From NCBI GenBank assembly GCA_024362935.1, contig JANCRA010000030.1, positions 7,112,096 to 7,176,095 on the forward strand: DNA of 64,000 nt, in the 5' to 3' direction. A program made the position numbers and the translations under genes. The notes beneath the pieces are model-generated. The model made no database searches and was not told the DNA's origin. It saw nothing but the letters and a program-made list of their open reading frames with translations. Of the stretch, positions 47,162 to 57,680 are shown piece by piece. Each line of letters begins with the position of its first letter. Positions within the stretch are counted from its first letter, which is position 1. Source of the stretch: Setophaga petechia (Eukaryota; Chordata; Aves; Passeriformes; Parulidae).

Positions 47162-47515
47162 CAGCATTCCTGGCCTGGGGTCAGTATTCCTGGCCTGGGG
47201 ACACCATTCCTGGCCTGGGACACCATTCCTGTCCTGGGGACACCATTCCTGGCCTGGAGACACCATTCCTCACCTGGGGACACCATTCCTGGCCTGGAAC
47301 ACCATTCCTGGCCTGGGACAGCATTCCTGGCCTGGAGACACCATTCCTGGCCTGGGGACAGCATTCCTGGCCTGGGTCACCATTCCTGGCCTGGGGACAG
47401 CATTCCTGGCCTGGGACAGCATTCCTGTTCTGGAGGCACCATTTCTGGTTTGGGGACACCATTGCTGCCCTGGGGTCACCATTCCTGGCCTGGGACACCA
47501 TTCCTGGTCTAGGGC
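47162..47515. repeat. 20-bp minisatellite, about 17 copies
   Basis: Core CATTCCTGGCCTGGGGACAC, 19-21 bp, with TCTGGCC/GTCCTGG variants. Produces open frames on both strands that are not genes. Confidence 0.95.
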
Positions 47516-47689
47516 TGATGTTCCTGCAGGGATTCACACAGCCCGGCTGGGTCACTGCAGACCCCTGGCTTTGACAAGGCCACCTGGGCACTCCCCAACA
47601 CAAGGAGTCACATCTCACCATCCCCTGCTTGCCCAGCAGGGCTGTCCCCATGGGAAGCTCCATCTTCAGGCACTCCAAGGGGTTTTTGA

Positions 47690-47892
47690 ATATTTTATGA
47701 GCAGAGGGCACTTTGCTCTCTGTTGTGCCCTGTTGGGAGAGTGCTGCTCACAAATTCCCAGGCTCATCCACAGCAGATGGGTCCTCCTGGGTGCTGGAGA
47801 TAGCTCAGAGATCCAAATTCCCAATTTGGGAAGCAGTCCCAAATTCCCACCTGGGAATTGTGCTCATCCCATCTCTGCTCAGACACCACCCT
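47690..47892. repeat. Direct repeat pair 1, copy A (partner 51092-51276)
   Basis: Shares ATATTTTATGAGCAGAGGGC, ACTTTGCTCTCTG, GGGAGAGTGCTGCTCACAAA, TTCCCAGGCTCATCCACAGC and TCATCCCATCTCTGCTCAGA with the partner, same orientation. Confidence 0.93.
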
Positions 47893-49727
47893 TGGCAGAG
47901 CAGCTCCTGCACTCAGGAGGGGCTTTCCCCACCCTGAAAGGTTCCACCACTGATGATCCCTGGAATGAGAGGAATTCTGTGAGCCTGTGGCACATCAGAG
48001 AGGGCTCCTCCAGCTGGGAGATGCCTGTAACACTGTCCTGGGCTGTTAACAGCAAACACAACAGAGAACAGAACATTTCACATCCACCTCTCCCCTTCTG
48101 GTGGCCTTGGAGACTTAAAACCAACTACAGAGGTCACTGTCACTGTCACAGGGGTAACCCACAGCCCAAATCCCTGTGAGAGTCCCCCAGCCCTCCTGCA
48201 GCTGGGATGTTTCAGCTCCCATTGATGTCCAGAGCAGAAACCACACATTGGAAAGGGAAATTCTCCCCTGATCAATTATTTATCAGCCAGGACCTTGCTG
48301 GGATAGTGCTCAGCTCTGCAGAACAGGATCCCCTGTTGATCCAGATGTCCCAGCCACCCCAAGGCTTGGGCAGGGCTCAGGGGACACCTGGGGATGGCTG
48401 AGGACAGGACAAACCCTGCTCAGGAAAGGTTTTACTGCCCTGACAGTGCCAGCCAAGGCTGGAGGGACAGCAGGATCACACAGGTGAGCACTGGGTGATT
48501 TAGGGATGTATCCCCCATGTCTGCATCTATCAGAACACACAATAAACTCCTCCAGAGGGCTGGAAGGACCAGGGGCTGTTACTCTCCTCTCCTCTCTGCC
48601 CATTCTCAGCTCAGCCCTTTGCAGCCAGAAAATCTCCCCCAGAGCTCCCAGAGCAGTGCTGAGGTGGGGAATGGGTCACACTGAGCTGCTCCTTCTGCCT
48701 GCTCCTGTTATAATTCAATATAACCACTTATAAAAACCATATTTCCAGATAATTAACCCCCCCGATTTTATAATGAAAAGTGTTTTGTTCAATATCATGT
48801 GTCAGTCCAACAACTTGCTGTATAAGCTTTTTGCAAATACCAAGGACATGCTGTATATGCACCTCTGCAGGTGTCCCTGCCACAGAACCGAATTTTGGGT
48901 CAAAGGGACCTCTAAAGGTCATCAGGTGTGGCCCCCACAACCTGTGTGCCAGCAGATCACTGACAACAAAACCCAGAGGAGGCTCAGGCTGATCCAGAGA
49001 TCCATCCTACAGCAAGAGCCACTCCAACTGTGGGGTTTCCCGAAGTTAAAAAAGCAGAAGTTCACGGCAGAGTCAGGGATTCTCTCACACGGGGATCCTC
49101 TCTGTTTTTACAGCAGAGATGAGCTCTCAGGCTGAGATTCCAGCACTCTTCAGAAGGTTTCCTTGGATGCAGGGGTTGCCCATCCCGGCAGTGTGTGCTC
49201 GACACTAATGAGGCACTAATGGCTCTGAGCACAAGCAAATCAGCCTCACAGAAACAATATTTGCACAGCTCATCAAAGTGCCGTGAAGGCTTACTAAGCA
49301 CAACTGGCAGGCAGGAATTTCAATGACTGCAGATGCTCCGTGGGGAGAGGCTGTGCTGGGGGAATCGCTGAATCGCCTGGATGCTGCCCTTGGGAATGTC
49401 CCCTCCTGGAGGTGCTGCTGTCCTCACTCCAAAGGGACCGGGGAAGGTGACTGGGGACATTTCTGCGCTGGTGAAGTGCCCACCCTGCTCTGTCCCTCTG
49501 TGAAAATGAACGGCGACATTTCCTGAAAGCATCCACAGGGGCGTTGGTGACATCGAGAGTGTTGGGAAAATTAATCTGCAAACACCAGAGGGTTATGACC
49601 AAAAAGGAGGCAGAAGAGTCCTTTTACTTTATTCGAATAAAGGGAGAGACCATGGGGCATTCCCCAATCTCTGAAATTGGGGGAGAGATCCCCAGGGGGA
49701 AAACCCATCTCCAGGCTGTTTGACACC
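47893..49727. other. FAM163B intron 1 stretch between direct-repeat copies
   Basis: No gene recognised. A degenerate CR1-like piece (GGGACCTCTAAAGGTCATCA) is near 48,870-48,965; otherwise unique-looking. Confidence 0.45.
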
Positions 49728-49911
49728 AATGGCTCACTCCAGCATTCCTGCTGTCCCATCTCCCAGGAAATGCCTCAAGAATGAGGTTTCATGGCTCAGA
49801 CAGGGCTGCTGGGCCATGGGGATGGCAAACACCCACACAGAGTCCCCAGGTGAGCTCTCAGCTTGTGACAGCCCTGGCTGGGAGCTGGAGCTGCCTCTTG
49901 CTCCTGGGGCC
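49728..49911. repeat. Direct repeat pair 2, copy A (partner 53088-53270)
   Basis: Shares CAATGGCTCACTCCAGCATT, GAATGAGGTTTCATGGCTCA, GACAGGGCTGCTGGGCCATG and GCCCTGGCTGGGAGCTGGAG with the partner. Confidence 0.93.
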
Positions 49912-49917
49912 ATCAGC

Positions 49918-49989
49918 GATGGGATGGGATGGGATGGGATGGGATGGGATGGGATGGGATGGGATGGGATGGGATGGGATGGGATGGGA
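49918..49989. repeat. (GGGAT)n pentanucleotide microsatellite, about 14 units
   Basis: Pure GGGAT array; G-quadruplex-capable on plus. It follows directly after copy A of direct repeat pair 2. Confidence 0.98.
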
Positions 49990-50372
49990 GCAGCACTGCC
50001 ATCTAAAACGACCCTGGGAACAAGGATTTACAGTCCAGGGACACTGCACAGAGGGACAGCAAGGTCCTGGTACCCTCTGATGGCCACAGAGAGCAGCAGA
50101 AGCAGAAACTCTCCCTGTGGCTGCTTTAGCCCCTGGGATTTGTGGCTCTGCACGTGCCACAGCCTCTGCATGGAGAATCATCCCTGTGGGAAATCACGGG
50201 CTGAGGCACCTCTGCTGCCATCCAGCTGTGCTAATGGAAGCCCTGAGTGCATCAGAGCTCGTGTTTGCACTTTTTAGCTTCTGCTTCAGGCAGGCCCAAA
50301 GTCACACAAAACCCTGCCTGGCCACACTGCCCCAGCTGCAGCTTCAGCCTCCCTGCACAGCTGAGACACAGC

Positions 50373-50523
50373 CCTGGCTCATCCCAGGAGCTCTGGTTCA
50401 TCCCAGCAGTTCTGGTTCATCCCAGGAGCTGTGGTTCATCCCAGAAACTCTGGCAGAGATCTGGTTCATCCCAGCACCTCTGGCTCATCCCAGCAGTTCT
50501 GGTTCACCCCATGAGCTCTGGCT
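50373..50523. repeat. ~21-bp minisatellite (TCATCCCAG core), about 7 copies
   Basis: Units of the type CTGGTTCATCCCAGCAGTTC with variation. Confidence 0.9.
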
Positions 50524-51091
50524 GTCTGGCTCTGGCAGTGCCATGCCTGGCAGGGAGAGTGCTGCTACTCCAACACCCATTTTTCAGGCAGGGAAGCTGT
50601 CTGATAAATCACAGATCTGCCTTTGAAGACAAATTGCCTGAAATCCATCAAATTGCAGCCCATTTGAAGAAGAGGTGGCTTCCACCTGGCCGGGCACGGG
50701 GTGAGTGTGAGCTGGGAGCAGGTCCATGCTGCAGGCAGCCCCCAGCAGTGTTTGGGAAGAGTGAGCCCCACTCCTGACCTGTGACCCCACAGATGTGCCA
50801 GGAGTGAAGGAGCCATCGATCCCGAGCTGCTGCTGAGCCATGGATCAGTGAGGGGGGAGGGCACCACGGGCACTGCCAGTCAGCACTAAATCCACCAGCT
50901 CTGCACTTCCAGGGGCTGTGAGCACATCTCTGTGGGATGGGAAGATCCTCAGCAGATTAAAGTCTTTGTGAGCTGCACATCCTGCTTCCCTCTGCTCAGG
51001 AGTCACAGATCCAGGCTGGCAGCCAGGGAGCTCTTTTAAAATAAAATGCAGCAACCTGGGAGCTTCAGGGACACCCTCCACCAACCCGGTC

Positions 51092-51276
51092 ATATTTTAT
51101 GAGCAGAGGGCACTTTGCTCTCTGCTGTGACCTGCTGGGAGAGTGCTGCTCACAAATTCCCAGGCTCATCCACAGCAGAGGGGTCCTCCTGGGTGCTGAA
51201 GATGGCTCAGAGATCCCAAATTCCCCCTTGCATCCCCCAGGGCTCTGCCCATCCCATCTCTGCTCAGACAGCACCC
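51092..51276. repeat. Direct repeat pair 1, copy B
   Basis: Offset 3,402 bp from copy A; see 47690-47892. Confidence 0.93.
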
Positions 51277-51531
51277 CTGTGTCCCTGCCCACCCCTGCCA
51301 GCTGTGGGTGGCTCTGTGGCAGCTGGTGACACCTCCACAGGCACCCCTGAGCTGTGCTGGGCTCTGCCTTTCCATGGAACCCCCTTTTTCCTGCTCAGTG
51401 CCCCTCCTGTGCCCTGGGGACACAGAGCTGGCTTTGTGCTTGCAGCTCCTGCTGCTCCTGTGTGACACCAGGGGACTCCCTGGGTGCTGCAGCCAGCCCT
51501 GCCTGGGATCTCCAAAGAGACACACATACAC

Positions 51532-51554
51532 AAAAAAAAAAAAAAAAAAAAAAA
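51532..51554. repeat. A23 homopolymer
   Basis: Run of 23 A preceded by CACACATACAC. No retroposed sequence recognised before it. Confidence 0.97.
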
Positions 51555-52093
51555 GCAGGAAAAAGGGTTGGGAGTTTCCATAGCTACAGCTTTCCATGGC
51601 TCTGGTGGAGGCTCTGGCTCAAGCCCTGTAATGAGGCACAAGCAGAGTGGTTTTCTCCCACTCCAGCCCAGCAAGGCAGCGTGGTGCATGAATAAAGGAG
51701 AGGAGAAGAGAGGGGGAGCTCAGGGATCTTGGAGATGACACAGAAATGGTGAGGATTGGAGTTTGGCACATGTTCCCTGCCCTGGGGCTGGGGCAGGGCA
51801 TGAGCTGCGCTTGGGGTGGGAGGAAGGAGCCCCTCACTCCTCACAGGGTGAGTGAGAGGAACCTTGTGAGGAGAGGGCAAAAGCTGCTGCATTTCAATTC
51901 CTGCCTGCCTGCTGCCCCCAGGGAGCTGCTGCAAGCAGGGGAGTGCAGAGGTCTGGGGGTCTCTGCCAGAGCTGAGACTCTGCCCACAGCACCTGGGACA
52001 GGGGGCTTGCCTGGCTTCCCCTCCATGTCCTTTCATCAATGTAATGTCACCCCCTCAGGGCTGGTGTCAGCACTGTCACACGTGCATCACAAA

Positions 52094-52262
52094 GTGATCA
52101 CAGCATCACAGAATTCCAGACTGGTTTGGGTTGGAGGAACCTAAAATTTCATCTCATTCCACCCCCACCCATGGGGGGAGTACCTTTCACTATCCCAGGT
52201 TGCTCCAAGCCCTGTCCAACCTCCCCCTGGACACTTCCAGGGATCATGGAGGAAAGGGAGAT
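52094..52262 (-). mobile_element. CR1 LINE 3' fragment (minus strand)
   Basis: Begins GCATCACAGAATTCCAGACT, GGTTTGGGTTGGAGGAACCT, and continues to ATCCCAGGTTGCTCCAAGCC, reverse-complement CR1 3' end. Confidence 0.85.
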
Positions 52263-53087
52263 GGGCTTCCTCATTGTTTGCACCCTGGAGTTTTTCTATA
52301 GGCAGTAAAATCTCCTTATGTTATCCTCTTTAATAAGGATTTATCATTGCTGCATCAGGGAATTAATACAGACCGTCTGAGAGGGTAATTTTCAGATTCT
52401 TGGCAATTTACCATGAACCAGTTCCACTAAATTTTCCCTTTTTTCCTCACCTTAATTTTGTTACAGCTTTTCCTGGGAGATGAGAGAAGGAAAGATTTAA
52501 CTCAGAGGAGAAAAAAAAAAAAACCAAAATGACAACCCCACAACAACAAAACCATAAGTGAAAGAGTGGAAAACATAAAGGAACTCTCACAGCTCAGCTG
52601 AAAACCCTCATTAGAAGCATAAAGAAACAGAGAAAAACCTTCACAAAAATTGCTCTGCTCAAGCCCACGTGGGCTGGGAACTGCCTGGATCAAATGTTTG
52701 AGATATTGACAGTTCCAGGGACAGCATCTTTCCAAAAGCAGAACACGTGTGAGGGATCTTCTTGCCTCTTGTCAGCACGGGGATGACACCAGCCCTGCCT
52801 TTGAAATGACTCCTTGGTGCTGGAGAGGCCTGAGAGTGAGGCAGTGGCTCCTGATCCTCATCTGCAGACACCAAAATGTGGGAAACTGAGGCAGGTGAGG
52901 GAGAAGGATGGATGGGATCAGAAGGATCTGCTCAGAATTTGTTCTTCTCAAGGGAGAAGATTCAATTCTTTCCAGAATTGCTGCATCCACCTGGATTTTG
53001 GAAGGATTTTTTTCCACCTGGGTTTTGAAAGCTCCTCACCAGAACACCAGGAGCTCCAGGAGCTCTGTGGGAGCTGCTGTCCACCAG

Positions 53088-53270
53088 CAATGGCTCACTC
53101 CAGCATTCCTGCTGTCCCATGTCCCAGGAAGTGCCTCCAGAATGAGGTTTCATGGCTCAGACAGGGCTGCTGGGCCATGGGGATGGCAAACACTCACAGA
53201 GTCCCCAGGTGAGCTCTCTCTCAGCTGGTGACAGCCCTGGCTGGGAGCTGGAGCTGCCTCCTGCTCCTGG
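53088..53270. repeat. Direct repeat pair 2, copy B
   Basis: Offset 3,360 bp from copy A; see 49728-49911. Confidence 0.93.
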
Positions 53271-53603
53271 GCATGCTGGCACATCCTGAGCAGGCTGCAG
53301 CTCCTCCCTGCCCTGCTGGGCTGACTGGCAGCACCTCAGAGGAGCAGAAAATGCCAGGGGTCTTGTCTGAGCAAGCCAAGCTCAGAGCAGGGCTCTGAAT
53401 CCCACCCTGAGACACCCACAGAGCCCTGGGAGGGTCAGAGCCCTGAACCCCTCAAGGATGAGCTCACAGAAATGGTTTTATCCATCCTGGGAAGCAGGGG
53501 AGGCTCAGCCAGCACCCCCAAATCCCAGCTGGATTCCAGCTTTCCTCCCTTGCACTGAGAGCTCTCTTTGCCTGAACACAGTTGTTGGGGCTCCTTGGGA
53601 AGT

Positions 53604-53735
53604 GGGTTACAAGGTGGTGTTAACAGCCCAATCAAATAAAATCTTTTTCATTCCAGGTCCTGGAAAACCTGTATTATTTTTTGGGATTCTTCTCCTTTTG
53701 AGCAAAACTCCAGCAGCAGCATGTGTCAGTTTTAG
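53604..53735. repeat. Direct repeat pair 3, copy A (partner 54332-54458)
   Basis: Shares GTTACAAGGTG, AACAGCCCAATCAAA, CAGGTCCTGGAAAACCTGTA, GCAAAACTCCAGCAGCAGCA and TGTGTCAGTTTTA with the partner 728 bp downstream, same orientation. Confidence 0.95.
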
Positions 53736-53742
53736 GAGCCCA

Positions 53743-53860
53743 GAACCAAATTAGCAAAGCTGCTGATTTTCTGAGCTGAGCTGGGATGGACTGGGATGGA
53801 CTGGGATGGACTGGGAGCCCAGAACCAAATCAGCAAAACCTTCACTGATTTTCTGAGCTC
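53743..53860. repeat. Short local duplication with (GGGATGGACT)3
   Basis: AGCCCAGAACCAAAT and CTGATTTTCTGAGCT each occur twice, flanking three 10-bp GGGATGGACT units. Confidence 0.9.
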
Positions 53861-54169
53861 TGCAGGCACCACCTACCTGGTGGAGCCCTTCATTATCATC
53901 CTGCCTCAGTGTGAACCAGACAGAGAGCTGAAGTCTGAGTCTGACAAAACCCAGAGCTGTGAAAATGTGAGCATCCTCCCAGTGCCCAGGGCCTGGGAGT
54001 GCCCCTTGGCACAGAGGAGCCCCTGAGATGCCCCTTTGGAAAGTCCAACAGACCAGAAATCTCCCCTGGGAATCAGAAATACATTCACTGCTGATGGCCT
54101 GGGTAAAAAACACCTTCCAACCTGGCTGCCACTGCCCCTGGGCCTGACAGAGCAGAGAATGGAGAGTGG

Positions 54170-54266
54170 GGGAGCCCAGGAATTTCTGCTGGGAGCCCAG
54201 GAACTTCTGCTGGGAGCCCAGGAATTTCTGCTGGGAGCCCAGGAACTTCTGCTGGGAGCCCAGGAT
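54170..54266. repeat. 21-bp minisatellite (GGGAGCCCAGGAAYTTCTGCT), about 5 copies
   Basis: Perfect 21-bp register with alternating AATTT/AACTT; in frame by chance, so short open frames run through it on both strands. Confidence 0.95.
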
Positions 54267-54331
54267 GCTTCACTGCTGCTTCTGGTTGGTTTAATTTGGA
54301 TTATCATGGAATAACACAAGCCTGATATTGG

Positions 54332-54458
54332 GTTACAAGGTGATGCTAACAGCCCAATCAAAAAAAACCCTTTTCATTTCAGGTCCTGGAAAACCTGTAT
54401 TAATTTTTGAGGCCTTCTCTTTTGGAGCAAAACTCCAGCAGCAGCATGTGTCAGTTTT
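54332..54458. repeat. Direct repeat pair 3, copy B
   Basis: See 53604-53735. Confidence 0.95.
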
Positions 54459-54976
54459 ATGCATCCCTGGGGCTGAGCAGCTCTAATCCTCTGCAGTCAA
54501 CAGTTCTGCCACAGCCCAGCAATCTTCACACTTTATATTTACTACCCATCAAGTCAGACAGTGTTTTACAGGCCAACCCTTTGCCTGACAATCTGAATAT
54601 TCAACATTATATTGTATTTATAGCAGTACCTAGAAACCAGGTAAGATCAGTGCTTGTTTTCACAGAAACTGGTGCCACTGTTTGGTGTTTTCTCTAACCT
54701 GCATTGTTTTCTTCGAAAATACAACATAAACAAAAATGTGGTGCCAGAAACACAAGGCAAAATAGGTGCAACTAAGAAAACTCCACTTTCTGTGGGCTGA
54801 ATCTGCTCCCACGAGCTTCTGTGAGAATCAGGAATAACTCTCGAGCGAACAGCAAAGCTGAAGTGTTGCAAATCAGAAAAAAAAAAATCATCTGGAACTG
54901 TCTAATATTCATTGTGCCTGTCTTTATCTCAGGGGGCTGGGCCTGCTCATGGGATTTCACATCCAGTGCTGGTCAC

Positions 54977-55190
54977 AGGGGGACACAGAACCCCAGAATC
55001 TCAGACTGGTCTGGGTTGGGAGAGATTTTAAAGCCCCTCTCAGTCCATCCCTGGCCATGGCAGGGACACCTTCCACCATCCCAGGTTGCTCCAAGCCCTG
55101 TCCAGCCTGGCCTTGGGCCCTTCCACAGCTGCTCTGGGCACCCTGTGCCAGGTTTGCCCTGCAAAGAGGAGAGACCTGAAAGCTCAGAGG
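54977..55190 (-). mobile_element. CR1 LINE 3' fragment (minus strand)
   Basis: ACCCCAGAATCTCAGACTGG, GGCCATGGCAGGGACACCTT, CATCCCAGGTTGCTCCAAGC, CTGTCCAGCCTGGCCTTGGG: reverse-complement CR1. Confidence 0.87.
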
Positions 55191-55204
55191 TGCTGGAGAC
55201 CTGA

Positions 55205-55290
55205 GCTGCCCTGGGAATCACAGACTGGTTTGGGACCTTTAAAGGTCTCCAAGTCCAACTCCCAGCCAGGAGCACATTCCCTGCCCTGGG
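55205..55290 (-). mobile_element. Short CR1 LINE 3' fragment (minus strand)
   Basis: GGGAATCACAGACTGGTTTG, GGACCTTTAAAGGTCTCCAA, GTCCAACTCCCAGCC: a second CR1 3' tip directly after the previous one. Confidence 0.75.
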
Positions 55291-56013
55291 TGGACCTTAA
55301 CTCTGGCACAGTCACTCAGAAAATGGCTTTGGTGACAGCTGGATGGGAGACATCACCTGGAGGGCTTTGGGAAACACCTTTCAAGCATTTTTATGTATTT
55401 GGATGTGGAAGTGGGGCTGGCTCTGCTCTGCTGGTACAGGCAGTGGCAGCTTGGTGTCTGCCACTGTTTGCACAAGGAAAAAGCCACACAAGAAACCCAT
55501 GGGACAGCCATAAGTTGGAATTATTACCCCAGTTGCTCCTTTGTGTAACATAACAATAAACCCACTAAATTTTCCTAACAACAAACGCAAATCAGCGCTC
55601 ATTATCCTTCCCCTCCCAGCTCCACTCCCACTCTCTCAGCAGAGCTATTTTCCCCCAGATCCCACTGCTAATCTTCCCAGGGCTTAGCTCCCCAGCAGGC
55701 AACACCAATCAGACCAAGACACCTCCTTCCCCTCCACAGGAGAGCCTGCATCCCTGCAAATCCCTGCTTGCTCTGGGGAGAAGATGGGCACAGACCCCCA
55801 CCAGCATCTCCTCAGCCACCCTCCCACAGCTGGGACACCTCCAAACCGAGCTGCAATTCCTTTTGCCACAAAATGCCTCCTGTTTAGAGGAAAGCTCAGT
55901 TTTCCCCCGTCAATCCACGTTGTGTTAAGTGGAGAGTGGCAGGAGGAGCATCCCTGCCCGAACTGTCCAGCAGGGAGAGCCTCCCTGCACACGCTGGCAC
56001 CTCAGGCATGCAG

Positions 56014-57680
56014 CAGGTAAAGGAGAGAGTTAATGGCTTGCCAAAGCTTGGGCAGGAAGATCCAGGGTGGATTTAAACCCAAATGCAGGCAGGGAGTGCA
56101 GGGAATGCAGATGCAAACCCCAGATGCAGGTAAAGGAGAGAGTTAATGGTTTACCAAAGTTCGGGCAGGAAGATCCAGGATGGATCTAAACCCAAATTCA
56201 GGGAGGGAGCACAAGGAATTCCTATGGAAACCCCAAATTCAGGGAGGGAGAGCAGGGAATCCATATGTAAAGCTCAAATGCAGGTAAAGGAGAGAGTTAA
56301 TGGTTTGCCAAAGCTCAGGCAGGAAGATCCAGGATGGATCTAGACCCAAATTCAGGGAGGGAGCACAAGGAATCCAGATGGAAACCCCAGATGCAAACCC
56401 CAAATGCAGGCAGGGAGAGCAGGGAATCCAGATGCAAACCCCAGATGCAGGTAAAGGAGAGAGTTAATGGTTTACCAAAGTTCAGGCAGGAAGATCCAGG
56501 ATGGATCTAAACCCAAATTCATGGAGGGAGCACAAGGAATTCCTATGGAAACCCCAAATTCAGGGAGGGAGAGCAGGGAATCCATATGTAAAGCTCAAAT
56601 GCAGGTAAAGGAGAGAGTTAATGGTTTACCAAAGCTCGGGCAGGAAGATCCAGGATGGATCTAAACCCAAATTCAGGCAGAGAGTGTAGGGAATCCAGAT
56701 GCAAACCCCAGATGCAGGTAAAGGAGAGAGTTAATGGGTTACCAAAGCTCAGACAGGAAGATCCAGGGTGGATCTAAACTCAAATGCAGGCAGGGAGTGC
56801 AGGGAATTCCTATGGAAACCCCAAATTCAGGGAGGGAGAGCAGGGAATCCACATGTAAAGCTCAAATGCAGGTAAAGGAGAGAGTTAATGGTTTGCCAAA
56901 GCTTGGGCAGGAAGATCCAGGATGGATCTAACCCAAATTTGAGCAGGGAATGCAGATGCAAATCCCAGATGCAAACCCCAGATGCAGGCAGGCAGTGCAT
57001 GGAATCCAGATGCAAACCCCAAATGCAGGCAGGGAGAGCAGGAAATGCAGCTGGAAACCCCAAATTCAGGTAAAGGAGAGCAGGGAATGCAGATGCAAAC
57101 CCCAAGAACGGGCAGGGAGAGCAGGGAATGCAGCTGGAAACCCCAAATTCAGGCAGGGAGAGCAGGGAATGCAGCTGGAAACCCCAAATACAGGTAAAGG
57201 AGAGCAGGGAATGCAGCTGGAAACCCCAAATTCAGGCAGGGAGAGCAGGGAATGCAGCTGGAAACCCCAAATACAGGTAAAGGAGAGCAGGGAATGCAGC
57301 TGAAAACCCCAAATACAGGTAAAGGAGAGCAGGGAATGCAGCTGGAAACCCCAAATTCAGGCAGGGAGAGCAGGGAATGCAGAAGCAAACCCCAAAATCA
57401 GGCAAGGAGAGCAGGGAATGCAGAATCAAACCCCAAATACAGGTAAAGGAGAGCAGGGAATGCAGCTGGAAACCCCAAATTCAGGTAAAGGAGAGCAGGG
57501 AATGCAGCTGGAAACCCCAAATTCAGGCAGGGAGAGCAGGGAATGCAGCTGGAAACCCCAAATTCAGGCAGGGAGAGCAGGGAATGCAGAATCAAACCCC
57601 AAATACAGGTAAAGGAGAGCAGGGAATGCAGAATCAAACCCCAAATTCAGGCAGGGAGAGCAGGGAATGCAGCTGGAAAT
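56014..57680. repeat. Satellite-like array, 41-43-bp units with higher-order structure
   Basis: About 1.67 kb. The right part (about 56,940-57,680) is a 41-bp unit built from GCAGGGAATGCAGCTGGAAA, CCCCAAATTCAGGCAGGGAG, alternating with 42-43-bp variants where GTAAAGGAGAG replaces GCAGGGAGAG. The left part carries longer composite units with an extra GAGAGTTAATGGTTTACCAA/AGCTCGGGCAGGAAGATCCA segment at about 56021, 56131, 56287, 56453, 56607, 56718 and 56875 (spacings about 110 and 154-166). It lies in FAM163B intron 1. The plus strand repeats CAGGTAAAGG, a donor-like sequence. Open frames across it are artefacts. Confidence 0.95.

Noticed and set aside
46816..48179. Two long overlapping plus-strand frames (252 and 383 codons)
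   Set aside because: They cross the 20-bp minisatellite at 47162-47515 and the direct-repeat copy; no gene structure.
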